Assembly (NCBI GenBank): GCA_018882835.1
Contig: VERE01000021.1
Span: 1-46,744 of the forward strand
Direction of reading: 5' to 3'
From: Limnohabitans sp.
GTDB lineage: Bacteria; Pseudomonadota; Gammaproteobacteria; Burkholderiales; Burkholderiaceae_C
DNA: 46,744 nt
The notes under the pieces are model-generated. The model ran no database searches. It was not told the origin of the DNA and saw only the letters and a list, made by a program, of their open reading frames with translations. Below, piece after piece: positions 20,205 to 28,470 of the stretch; position 1 is the first letter of the stretch; every line of letters begins with the position of its first letter. The position numbers and the translations under genes were made by a program.

Positions 20205-20560
20205 TGTTTGACCGTCACAAACCTTTGTTCTGGGTGGGGTCCTCGAAGAAGGACTTGCTTGTGATGCCTGACGATGTCGTTGATGTTTTCGGATTCGCCT
20301 TGCATTTGGCGCAGATAGGGAAAAAGCATGAGCAAGCCAAACCTCTCAGGGGGTTTGGCGGTGCTGGTGTGTTGGAGGTGGTAGAAGATTACATGGGAGA
20401 CACCTACCGGGCGGTTTACACCGTCAAGATAGCCGATGCCATTTATGTGCTGCACTGTTTTCAGAAAAAATCTAAGCAAGGCATTGAGACGCCCAAACAA
20501 GAAATGGATCGTGTGCGTGACCGCTTGAAGGCCGCACTTGCGCATGCGAAAGGAGTTTGA
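20204..20560 (+). CDS. HigB/Gp49-type RelE-superfamily toxin
   Basis: This 118-aa protein resembles the phage-derived Gp49-like HigB toxins, which act as ribosome-dependent mRNA endonucleases in type II toxin-antitoxin modules. Family features are the N-terminal KPLFWVGSSKKDLL and MPDDVVDVFGFAL, the central KPLRGFGGAGVLEVVEDYMGD, and the beta strand YRAVYTVKIADAIYVLHCFQKKS followed by a basic helix. Toxin first, antitoxin second is the higBA order. The ATG at 20204 is the last base of the promoter palindrome and has no ribosome binding site, so translation may be leaderless. It probably came by horizontal transfer between ruvC and mtgA. Confidence 0.88.
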   Translation: MFDRHKPLFWVGSSKKDLLVMPDDVVDVFGFALHLAQIGKKHEQAKPLRGFGGAGVLEVVEDYMGDTYRAVYTVKIADAIYVLHCFQKKSKQGIETPKQEMDRVRDRLKAALAHAKGV

Positions 20561-20561
20561 A

Positions 20562-20882
20562 ATGAACGAAGTTGAAAAAGGGTCAACCAATATCTATGCG
20601 GACCTTGGGCGTTCGGATGCGGCAGAGATGCACGTCAAGGCCACACTGGCCGCGAAAATCAGTGAGATCATCAAGCAACGCCATCTCACACAAACCCAAG
20701 CTTCTGAAGTTCTTGGCATGCCGCAACCCAAGTTGTCAGGCATGCTGCGCGGCCAATTTCGAGGCATCAGCGAAGCCAAGATGTTGGATTGCTTGAATCG
20801 GCTGGGTCGCGATGTTGATATCGTGGTGAGAAAACCCCCCCGCTCTCGTCCTGCGGGGCGAACCAGCGTCGTGTTTGCCTGA
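20562..20882 (+). CDS. HigA-type XRE antitoxin
   Basis: This 106-aa protein is a helix-turn-helix antitoxin that should neutralise the preceding toxin and bind the operator palindrome. The HTH is LTQTQASEVLGMPQPKLSGMLRG (about 47-69 region), preceded by the helix KATLAAKISEIIKQR; the tail RDVDIVVRKPPR is common in HigA-like proteins. The ATG follows the toxin stop by one base and has a strong AGGAG at 20551-20555, in contrast to the toxin, which would favour antitoxin excess. Confidence 0.9.
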   Translation: MNEVEKGSTNIYADLGRSDAAEMHVKATLAAKISEIIKQRHLTQTQASEVLGMPQPKLSGMLRGQFRGISEAKMLDCLNRLGRDVDIVVRKPPRSRPAGRTSVVFA

Positions 20883-20904
20883 GGTCAAAATCGATCTGTC
20901 TGAA

Positions 20905-20932
20905 GCCGCAGATCGCTGCGGCCCTGCGGGCC
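20905..20932. terminator. GC-rich hairpins between convergent higA and mtgA
   Basis: A 7-bp stem with ATCG loop (20905-20922) and an overlapping 5-bp stem (20920-20932) lie between the two converging genes. Neither is followed by a T tract, so this is at best a weak or Rho-assisted bidirectional end. Confidence 0.35.
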
Positions 20933-20951
20933 TCTCAAGGAAAGGTGCGGG

Positions 20952-21668
20952 TTAGGGCAGGCGTGCCTGGGGCATGCGGGCCAGGATCACTTCGGTGCGG
21001 CTTTGCAGATAGGGGGAATTCGGCAGGCGTTCGAAGTATTTGGGGCGCGGCAACATCACCACCAGGCGAGCGGCTTCCCAGGCTTGCAGCTGGGAAGCGG
21101 GCTTGCGAAAGTAGTGCTGCGCGGCGGCTTCGGCGCCAAACACACCCTCACCCCATTCCACGTTGTTGAGGTAGATCTCCAGAATTCGGCGCTTGTCCAG
21201 CAGCGCCTCAAGCATCAGGGTGAGTAAAAACTCTTGCGACTTGCGCCACAGGGTGCGCTCACCTGACAGAAACAAATTCTTCGCCAGTTGCTGGGTGATG
21301 GTGGAGCCGCCGACAATTTTTACGGACCGGTTCTGGCGTGCCTGTGCCTCGGCTCGCGCATTGCGCTGCCAGGCTTTTTCAATGGCCTCCCATTGCACGC
21401 CATGATGCTGAGCAAAGACATCGTCCTCGGAAACAATCACGGCGCGTTTCAAAGCGTCGGGCAATTGCCCATACGGCACCCACTGCTGGCGCCAGGCCAG
21501 CCCTTTGTCACTGTGCGCCAAGCGCCAGGCCTCAGAGCGCTGAAAGCTGGTGGACTGTGGATCAAATGCCGCCATCAGCGCGATACGACCTGCAAAAAAC
21601 ACTTGCAAGGCCAGCGCTGCCAGGCCCAACAAGCCCAGCCATTGCCACAGAAGTTGCCAGCGTTTCAT
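20952..21668 (-). CDS. mtgA: Monofunctional biosynthetic peptidoglycan transglycosylase
   Basis: MtgA is a GT51 enzyme that polymerises lipid II into glycan strands without a transpeptidase domain. The 238-aa protein has an N-terminal membrane anchor (about 7-26) and the GT51 motifs: SEDDVFAQHHG with catalytic Glu81, GGSTITQQLAKNLFLSGERT, and the RRILEIYLNNVEWGEGVFG segment. It is the last gene of a - strand run after the TonB-like gene, eleven bases apart. In other Burkholderiales I expect aroE between them; it is absent here. Confidence 0.95.
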   Translation of the reverse strand: MKRWQLLWQWLGLLGLAALALQVFFAGRIALMAAFDPQSTSFQRSEAWRLAHSDKGLAWRQQWVPYGQLPDALKRAVIVSEDDVFAQHHGVQWEAIEKAWQRNARAEAQARQNRSVKIVGGSTITQQLAKNLFLSGERTLWRKSQEFLLTLMLEALLDKRRILEIYLNNVEWGEGVFGAEAAAQHYFRKPASQLQAWEAARLVVMLPRPKYFERLPNSPYLQSRTEVILARMPQARLP

Positions 21669-21679
21669 GGTGCTGAAGC

Positions 21680-22549
21680 TTAGGGACCCGTCAGGCGCGT
21701 TTGCAGCACATCGCCATCCCGTGAAAAAATAAAACGTGACACCAAGGCCAGTTGGTCCGCTTCGCGTCGCATCGCGGGGGTGAACGGCCCGAACGGCCCT
21801 GCCTGGTTGGCAATCGCTTGGGCGCGCCGGTCCAGGTCCGCTTGGCCCGAGCTTTCCACCACTTCGGTGCTCAGCACTTTGCCACGCGCGTCAACAGTGA
21901 CAATCATGGTGAGCGCGCCATAAAGCTTTTGGCCCTGCCGCTCTGGGAAATTGCGCGTGCCTGTTGTTTCTATTTTGCGTTTCAATTGGTCGTAGTACTG
22001 GGCGTAAGCCACCTCGCGCGTGGACGGGCTCAGGTAGCGCTTGCGGGGCCGGGCGTTCTCTTCCTGAATGCGCTGCTCAATCTCGGCCAGCATTTTCAGC
22101 AACTGTTGGCGTTGTTGCTCCACCTTGCTGCTTTGCTCTTTCGGGTTGGTCGGTGGCAATTCCGCCAACAGCTTTTTCACTTGGCTCAGCATCAAAGATT
22201 GCTGCTCTTGCAAGGCGTTGAGTTGCTGTTGCAATGATTCATTGCCCTGGCCCGTTTGACGCCGCGTGGCGTCGGGCAGTGGCGATGTGGCACGGCCTTG
22301 GCGTGCATCACCCCCACCGCTCAAGGTGGTTTGCGCCAAGGCTTGAGCGCGTGCGGGGGGCTTTTCTTTGGAGGTCGCACGGGTGTTCACCAGAATCACT
22401 TCCAGCGGGCTCTCCCTGAACAAGCGTTCAAAGCGAGAGGGGTCTGCCAGCTTGAGCGACAAGAGCGCGGCGTGCAGCGCCAAGGAGACCAGCAGCGCCA
22501 CCTGCAGCGCGCTCAGGGGCCAAGGTCGTCGCAGACCCATGGCGCTCAC
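21680..22549 (-). CDS. TonB/TolA-like energy transducer protein
   Basis: The 289-aa protein has a single N-terminal membrane helix (about 16-33, LQVALLVSLALHAALLSL). A long Gln/Glu-rich helical stretch spans the periplasm (about 100-165, LQQQLNALQEQQSLML and KVEQQRQQLLKMLAEIEQRI), and a C-terminal TonB domain contains GALTMIVTVDARGKVLSTEVVESSG. TonB proteins couple the proton-motive force, via ExbBD, to outer membrane receptors; no exbB/exbD lies nearby, so the receptor is unknown. The GTG start overlaps the stop of the upstream nuclease gene by four bases, which points to translational coupling. Specific function is uncertain. Confidence 0.85.
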   Translation of the reverse strand: MSAMGLRRPWPLSALQVALLVSLALHAALLSLKLADPSRFERLFRESPLEVILVNTRATSKEKPPARAQALAQTTLSGGGDARQGRATSPLPDATRRQTGQGNESLQQQLNALQEQQSLMLSQVKKLLAELPPTNPKEQSSKVEQQRQQLLKMLAEIEQRIQEENARPRKRYLSPSTREVAYAQYYDQLKRKIETTGTRNFPERQGQKLYGALTMIVTVDARGKVLSTEVVESSGQADLDRRAQAIANQAGPFGPFTPAMRREADQLALVSRFIFSRDGDVLQTRLTGP

Positions 22550-24609
22550 GGCGTGACAGGCCCTTGCGCCGCGGGCGTATCTGCATCGTCCAGGCTGACG
22601 GCGATGGTCAGGGGGCCGGCGCTGGCGCTGTCATCTTCTGGCTCTTCGTCGGCCTCACTAGAAGCTGGGCCTGCATCGCGCAAGGCCACAAACTGGCCGC
22701 TCACATCCAGGGTGATGTCGTCCAGGCTGCCCAGGCGCAACAGAACTTGCGTGCCCCTGGGCAAATCGCCACCGCCCACCACCGGCAGCACCAGTGGCAA
22801 GTGGTCTGCACGCGCCATGGGTGGCTGCCCCGGAAAGCTCTTGAAGACGGTGGCCTCGAGTTCGGTGATGCCTTGCTGGCGCAGGTACTGCAAGGTCCAA
22901 AAGCGTTCCATGCTGGCCTGGTATCCGTTGTAAGCAGAATAGGCCGCATCGAAAGCCGAAATGACCGAAAACAATTCGGCGTCCTTGGGCTTGAAGGGCG
23001 CTGCCAGAGCGGCCGTTCGGCCGTGGCGAGCGCAAGCGATGATTTGCCATTGGTTCACCAGATCGGTATAGCGGCGCAGGGGTGAGGTGCTCCATGCGTA
23101 GCTTGGCACGCCAATGCCCGCATGCGGCAAAGCTTTGGTGCCCATGCGCACTTTCACACCAGGCGCCAGGCTGGCCTGGCTGCGGTAGATCGCCGGAACA
23201 CCCAGCTCGGCCAACCATTGGCCCCAGGTGCTGTTGGCCAGAATCATGGCTTCGGCCACCATCAGGTCCAGCGGCGCGCCTCGCTGGCGCACGCTGATGT
23301 CCACCGTTTCTTGCCCTTGCGGCTCGCTGCCTTGCACGTCCCGCAAGCGAAAGTTGTAGTCGGGGCGGTTGAAATTTTCCGGCTTGCCGCGCACTTTCTC
23401 GCGCTCGGCCTTCAGGTGCTGCGCCAGGCGGAACAGAAAAGCCAGTTGCGCATGCGGCATGGCGGGCTGATCGGCAGATGGCGAAGGCTCAGCCTGCTCC
23501 AGCCAACTTTCTGTGACCACCTTGTCGAGTTGGTCATGACGCAGGTTGGCCGCGATGGGAACCCGCTCCAGTTTGGTTTCAGATGACTGCACTTGCAGCG
23601 TGGCTTCGTCAAAACGCACATACAGCGATACTGCCGGGCAATCGCGCCCCTCTTGCAAGGTGTAGGTTTGCACCACCTCGTCAGGCAACATGGTGATCTT
23701 GTGGCCCGGCATGTAAACCGTAGAAAGACGCGCACGCCCTAACGCATCCAACGGACTGCCCGGCACGATGGCCAGGCCCGGTGCAGCAATGTGAATGCCC
23801 AGCGTGACCGCACCGCTGCCCAGACCTTGCACCGACAGCGCGTCGTCAATCTCGGTGGTTTGTGAGTCGTCGATGGAGTAGGCTTGCACCGGTGCCAGTG
23901 GCAAGCTCTCTGCAATGGCCGGGGCCTCCAATTTGGGAAAGGCCGTGCCTTTGGGAAAAAACTCGAACAAAAAACGCTGCCAATGAAATTGGTAGGCCGA
24001 GCTGATCGCCCCGGCCCGTTGCAGCAAGGCGAGTGGCGCGCTTTGTGTGGCTTTGGCGGCTTCCACCACGGCCTTGTATTCGGGCCCGTTCTTGTCGGGC
24101 TTGAATAAAATTTTGTACAGCTGCGACAGCACCGGCTCTGGGCAGGTGCCTTGCGCCAAAGCTGAAGCCCAGGCTTCAATTTGCAGCTGGACCTGTTTTT
24201 TCTTTTCGATGGCCACCAAGGCCTGTTGGAGAATGTCAGCTGGCGCCTTTTTGAAACGGCCTTTGCCGGCACGGCGAAAGTAATGTGGCGCTTCGTAAAG
24301 CCGGAAAAGGGTGGCAGCCTGCTCTGTCAATGTGGCTTGGCTGCTGAAATACTCGCGAGCCAGATCTGCAAAACCAAACTCGTCTTCGGGGGCAAACTCC
24401 CACGCCAGTTCGAGCTCAATGGATTGCGCCAGGGCTTGCGCTTGCTCGATCAACTCACTGGGGGAGGGCTTGTCGAATTTAAACAGAATATGGGCAGACT
24501 TTGCCTTGACCCGCTTGCCCGACTCAAGCTCAATTTGAGCCGAGGTATCGGTTTCGGACAGGATACGGCCGGACAAAAATTTACCAGCTTCTTCAAACAA
24601 TGCGTACAT
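22546..24609 (-). CDS. RNB-domain exoribonuclease (RNase II/R family)
   Basis: RNB enzymes degrade RNA 3' to 5'. This 687-aa protein has an N-terminal region of ~270 residues, then the catalytic core with SIDDSQTTEIDDALSV, where the Asp residues bind magnesium, followed by GIHIAAPGLAIV, STVYMPGHKITMLP, APLDLMVAEAMILAN and SWSTSPLRRYTDLVNQW-like elements. It lacks an obvious S1 tail of RNase R; the last ~60 residues are acidic and Ala-rich. I chose the ATG at 24609 (MYALFEEAGKFL) with GGGAGAA upstream; the frame stays open for 25 more codons. Confidence 0.9.
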   Translation of the reverse strand: MYALFEEAGKFLSGRILSETDTSAQIELESGKRVKAKSAHILFKFDKPSPSELIEQAQALAQSIELELAWEFAPEDEFGFADLAREYFSSQATLTEQAATLFRLYEAPHYFRRAGKGRFKKAPADILQQALVAIEKKKQVQLQIEAWASALAQGTCPEPVLSQLYKILFKPDKNGPEYKAVVEAAKATQSAPLALLQRAGAISSAYQFHWQRFLFEFFPKGTAFPKLEAPAIAESLPLAPVQAYSIDDSQTTEIDDALSVQGLGSGAVTLGIHIAAPGLAIVPGSPLDALGRARLSTVYMPGHKITMLPDEVVQTYTLQEGRDCPAVSLYVRFDEATLQVQSSETKLERVPIAANLRHDQLDKVVTESWLEQAEPSPSADQPAMPHAQLAFLFRLAQHLKAEREKVRGKPENFNRPDYNFRLRDVQGSEPQGQETVDISVRQRGAPLDLMVAEAMILANSTWGQWLAELGVPAIYRSQASLAPGVKVRMGTKALPHAGIGVPSYAWSTSPLRRYTDLVNQWQIIACARHGRTAALAAPFKPKDAELFSVISAFDAAYSAYNGYQASMERFWTLQYLRQQGITELEATVFKSFPGQPPMARADHLPLVLPVVGGGDLPRGTQVLLRLGSLDDITLDVSGQFVALRDAGPASSEADEEPEDDSASAGPLTIAVSLDDADTPAAQGPVTP

Positions 24610-24731
24610 GACATCATTCTCCCACGATAGAAGCATGCTTTGGCACGGGTTTTGCTGTGTGTGGCTGGGAGAGTACGTGGTCAATTTTTTGACAGGGCTT
24701 CAACCAACGATTTCAAACAAAACGCGTTTCC

Positions 24732-27700
24732 ATGACCACCTTGCAGTTATCTGCTCAAAATTTTGCAAGACCCGGCGACACCCTTAGCGTGCTGCCGCTG
24801 GCCTCATGGAGCGTGACATCGTGTGCATGGTATCTCGATGACGAGTTGCTCCCGGGAGAGACGGGTCAAAGTTTGTTGCTGAGCAATGCATGGGTCAATG
24901 GCTCTGTCAAGGTAGAGCTGACCTATGTGGATGCGTTGGGGGCCACCGCCACGATCTCGAGCGCTGCGGTCAAAGTGAATGCCGCGCCATTGGGTCAACC
25001 CGTGATTTCGGGGACCTTGGAAGAAGGTAAGTTGGTCACCGTTGTGACGCCTTCAGCTATCACGGATGCCGATGGCATGGGTGACGATCCCCTTGTCTAC
25101 CAATGGTTGGCAGATGGCATTGAAATTCAGGGCGCAACAGAAGCCTTTTTGGGCTTGGATCAGGCGCAGGTCGGTCAAAAACTCAGCGTTCGCGCGAGTT
25201 ACACCGATGGCGATGGCCGGTTGGAGTCCGTGACCAGTGCCGCCACAGTGGCTGTTCGCAACATCAATGACCCGGCAACGGGGTCGCTTAAATTGGTGGG
25301 CGATTTCACAGAGAAAAAAACGCTCGCAGCACAACTGTCTAATTTGACTGACGAAGACGGCCTGCCCTCAACATTCACTTACCTGTGGAAAGCCGACGGA
25401 GCAGTCATTCAAGGCGCTTCTTCCAGCGAATTGATGCTTGGCCAGGCCTTGGTGGGGAAAAAAATAAGCCTGGTGGTTCAGTTCACTGATCTTCAAGGTC
25501 ACTTGGAACAGTTGAATTCTGAAAACGATGGCACGGTGAGCAACGTCAACGATCCCACTGTCGGCGCCTTGTCCATCAAGGGCAATGTCAGGCAGGGAGC
25601 CATGTTGGAGGTGGTCACTGAAAATTTGAGTGATCTCGATGGCATGGGCACCTTCACCTACCAATGGCTGGTGGATGGGCAAGCCATTGGCGGCGCAACC
25701 AACACCACCTTTTTGTTGTCATCGCAAAATGATGTAGGGAAAAAAGTAACTGTTCGTGTGGTCCATACGGATGCGCTCGGTTTCACCGAGCCCACACTTG
25801 AGTCGACCACCAGCGCGGTTGAAAACACAAACGATGCACCGACGGGGACCCTTGAATTAACGGGTGAGCCTGTAGAGGACAGCATTCTCACGGCTGTTCG
25901 GTCTTTCAGCGATCTGGACGGCCTGCCTACTGAATTTCAATACCAATGGTTCGCAGACAGCGATCTGATTGCGAATGCGACGGCTTCCAAGTTGACTTTG
26001 CAACAGGACCAAGTTGGACATCGCATCAGTGTCCAAGTCAGCTATACGGACGCTCTGGGAACGGTTGAAAAGTTGACAAGCGCCACCAGCCTGGTTGTTC
26101 AAAATGTCAATGACCCACCCAAAGGAAGCTTGGTTATCTCAGGAAAATTGTTTTCGGGCGAAACCCTGACAGCCAGTACGCAGGGGCTTTCTGATGAAGA
26201 CAACGGCTCCTTGCCTTTGGGGCCTTTTACTTACCAATGGCGAGCAAATGACAGCCCTATTCCGGGGGCTACCTCCGATACCTACCAGCTGAAGCCAGCC
26301 CAGGTTGGGCAGGCCATCAGCGTGCTGGTCAGCTATACCGACAGCTGGGGTACCAAAGAAGAGGTTGTGAGTGCGCCAACACTTGCCATTGCGTCTGAGA
26401 ACCACAAACCCACCGGACAAGTCACGATCGTTGGGCTGCCAGAAGAAAAAGCCGTTCTGAAAGCTTCACAGAATCTTGAAGACCCAGAGGGTCTGGGTGT
26501 CATCACCTGGCGATGGTTTGCGGATGCGCAGATGGTCGCGTATGGAGCGGATCGCCTGGAATTGACACAAGACCATGTGGGCAAGGCAATCACGGTTGTT
26601 GCAAGTTACACCGACGCGCTTGGCCAAGACGAATCTGTGACCAGCGCTGCCACTGTCAAGGTCGCCAACGTGCAGGATCCATGCACCGGTTCTTTGAATA
26701 TATTGGGCTCGGCCACACAGGGCGAAACACTCACAGCAGACGTTTACCTCGTCGACGAAGATGGCATTGCGAGCATCGGATACCAATGGTTGTTGGATGG
26801 CGATCCCTTATTGGATGCAACCCAGAAAACCTTGCTGCTTGGCCAAGCGCAGGTCGGACATTCCATGGGCCTGAAGGTGACCGCCACTGACACCTTCGGC
26901 GCACAAACCGTCTTTCAGGTGAATCGTCCAGGCGAGGTTGAAAACATCAATGACCCACCCTCGGTCAAAGACCTTGTTTTTTCAGGCTTTGCCAATAAAA
27001 AATTAACGGGGTCGCTGGCGGCTTCCGATGTCGATGGCGATCCATTCTCGTTTTTGCTTTCACTTGCGCCAACGCACGGTCAGGTCATCCTCAACGAGAA
27101 AACGGGTCTGTTTGAATACACGCCCAATGTCAATTTTTCTGGAACGGATCAATTCTCTTTCCAGGCAACAGACGGCCTAGATGTTTCCTCGCAAGCCACG
27201 GTGAGTTTGATGGTCACTGCGTTACCCTACCGCTCTTTGAGCGGTAAAGTTTATTTCTGGGGTGATTCGTTGGTAGGTTCGGGGCATCAACTCTTGCAAA
27301 ATGCAGAAGTCAAAGCCACGGCTGGCACGCTTGCGTGGAGCAGCAATCTGACGCCGCGCGCTGGCACCTTTGAACTGCCGAACGTTGAGGCCACCCAGGT
27401 GAGCTTGTCCGCGAGCAAAAGCACGGTGTCCGACGCGACCGTGAAGTCTGCCATTGGCTTGAATGATGTTTTATCGGCATTGAAATTGTATTTGGGCAAA
27501 ACGACGGCTGATAACTCAGGCTATGCCAAGGTCGCTGCAGATTTTGATGCCAATGGCAAAATTGAGCTGAGCGATGTGCTGGGTATCCTGAAAACTTACC
27601 TTGGCAAGACCTCATCGATCACCCCTCAATGGGCTTTCGTGGATGCGTCTGCCAATCTCACTGGCTTGACAGCCAAGGCCTGCGCCGCCCCAACAGTGGA

Positions 27701-27809
27701 CCTGAACCTGGTCGACATGACAACCACAGTGAACCTCATCGGTATTTTGCGAGGTGATGTGAACGGCAGTTGGTCCCAACAATCGGGCTATGACCTTTTC
27801 TCTGGTTGA
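24732..27809 (+). CDS. Large surface-type protein: seven Ig-like repeats, cadherin-like unit, dockerin-like end
   Basis: I do not recognise an exact homolog. The 1025-aa protein has one degenerate and seven clear ~92-residue repeats from about 84 to 740. Each has DxDG, then a YQWxxDGxxIxGAT strand, a VGxxIxVxVSYTD strand, and an N-x-NDP linker. A cadherin-like domain follows (about 741-835, ASDVDGDPFSF and GLFEYTPNVNFSGTDQFSF). Then come a carboxypeptidase-regulatory-like strand region (SGKVYFWGD) and a duplicated segment LNDVLSALKLYLGK / LSDVLGILKTYLGK. The second copy carries a full dockerin/EF-hand loop, DFDANGKIELSD. GDVNGSW occurs near the C-terminus. No signal peptide is seen. Such proteins are usually secreted adhesins, but the export route is unknown. 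GC looks lower than in its neighbours. Confidence 0.75.
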   Translation: MTTLQLSAQNFARPGDTLSVLPLASWSVTSCAWYLDDELLPGETGQSLLLSNAWVNGSVKVELTYVDALGATATISSAAVKVNAAPLGQPVISGTLEEGKLVTVVTPSAITDADGMGDDPLVYQWLADGIEIQGATEAFLGLDQAQVGQKLSVRASYTDGDGRLESVTSAATVAVRNINDPATGSLKLVGDFTEKKTLAAQLSNLTDEDGLPSTFTYLWKADGAVIQGASSSELMLGQALVGKKISLVVQFTDLQGHLEQLNSENDGTVSNVNDPTVGALSIKGNVRQGAMLEVVTENLSDLDGMGTFTYQWLVDGQAIGGATNTTFLLSSQNDVGKKVTVRVVHTDALGFTEPTLESTTSAVENTNDAPTGTLELTGEPVEDSILTAVRSFSDLDGLPTEFQYQWFADSDLIANATASKLTLQQDQVGHRISVQVSYTDALGTVEKLTSATSLVVQNVNDPPKGSLVISGKLFSGETLTASTQGLSDEDNGSLPLGPFTYQWRANDSPIPGATSDTYQLKPAQVGQAISVLVSYTDSWGTKEEVVSAPTLAIASENHKPTGQVTIVGLPEEKAVLKASQNLEDPEGLGVITWRWFADAQMVAYGADRLELTQDHVGKAITVVASYTDALGQDESVTSAATVKVANVQDPCTGSLNILGSATQGETLTADVYLVDEDGIASIGYQWLLDGDPLLDATQKTLLLGQAQVGHSMGLKVTATDTFGAQTVFQVNRPGEVENINDPPSVKDLVFSGFANKKLTGSLAASDVDGDPFSFLLSLAPTHGQVILNEKTGLFEYTPNVNFSGTDQFSFQATDGLDVSSQATVSLMVTALPYRSLSGKVYFWGDSLVGSGHQLLQNAEVKATAGTLAWSSNLTPRAGTFELPNVEATQVSLSASKSTVSDATVKSAIGLNDVLSALKLYLGKTTADNSGYAKVAADFDANGKIELSDVLGILKTYLGKTSSITPQWAFVDASANLTGLTAKACAAPTVDLNLVDMTTTVNLIGILRGDVNGSWSQQSGYDLFSG

Positions 27810-27810
27810 A

Positions 27811-28413
27811 TCAAGCCAGGGGTTGGGGGCAATTCATGAACGCCAAAACAACGGGTATGTATTTTTCAAAATCAGAAAAAGCATGGTCGCCACCTTCAAG
27901 CAGTACTCCCTCTGAATCGGGGTATCGTTGTTTCATTTCTTCCCAACTCAGCAATTCGTCGCCTTTGGCAATCAAAGGCAACACCCGATTGCCAAAATGT
28001 GTGTTTGCGCAATCCAATGCTTGAAGCTCCTGGACATGCTCGGCAGTGAATTCAAATTGTTGTTGCGGGTCATGCCAGCATGAATGCTTTCCGATCTTTT
28101 CTGCCAAGTCCCTCTGTGGACGAACGGCGGGATTGATGACCACGGCTTTCCAAGGTCGCAAACTGGCCAGCCAGGTAGCATAGTAGCCGCCAAGGGATGA
28201 TCCCATCACCACAGAGGTTGCATCAGGCCAGTTTTTTGTGCCTTCCCAGATCAGCTCGGCCGCCGCGCGTGGCGAGGGAGGCAGTTGGGGGCACCACCAC
28301 GTCAGTCCGGGAATGTCGCGAGCCACTTTCGCCATTTGTTGGGCTTTGGTGGACTGGGGCGATGAACGAAAGCCATGCAGGTAAAGAAGGTGCGTCGTGG
28401 TCGTTCGGTCCAT
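27811..28413 (-). CDS. YqiA/YcfP-family alpha/beta-fold esterase
   Basis: This 200-aa protein belongs to the small UPF0227 alpha/beta hydrolases, for which esterase activity on short acyl esters is known in E. coli YqiA. The oxyanion HGF is at 13-15, the nucleophile elbow GSSLGG places Ser73, and Asp152 (KGDELLSW) and His177 (GGDHAFSDF) complete the triad. It ends one base from the stop of the convergent repeat-protein gene and is divergent from rodA. Cellular substrate unknown. Confidence 0.85.
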   Translation of the reverse strand: MDRTTTTHLLYLHGFRSSPQSTKAQQMAKVARDIPGLTWWCPQLPPSPRAAAELIWEGTKNWPDATSVVMGSSLGGYYATWLASLRPWKAVVINPAVRPQRDLAEKIGKHSCWHDPQQQFEFTAEHVQELQALDCANTHFGNRVLPLIAKGDELLSWEEMKQRYPDSEGVLLEGGDHAFSDFEKYIPVVLAFMNCPQPLA

Positions 28414-28455
28414 GGCTTATGCTAATTGCATCTGCCTGGGTTGCCAACCCAGAGC

Positions 28456-28470
28456 GATAATCTGCCTATG
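28456..28470 (+). promoter_or_regulatory. -10-like element placed for a leaderless rodA transcript
   Basis: GATAAT (28456-28461) ends six bases before the rodA ATG, and no Shine-Dalgarno sequence lies between. No good -35 is seen at the expected distance. Confidence 0.35.

Noticed and set aside
24689-24717. TTGACA followed 17 bases later by TTCAAA before the repeat-protein gene
   Set aside because: The -10 matches only three of six positions; too weak to list as a promoter.
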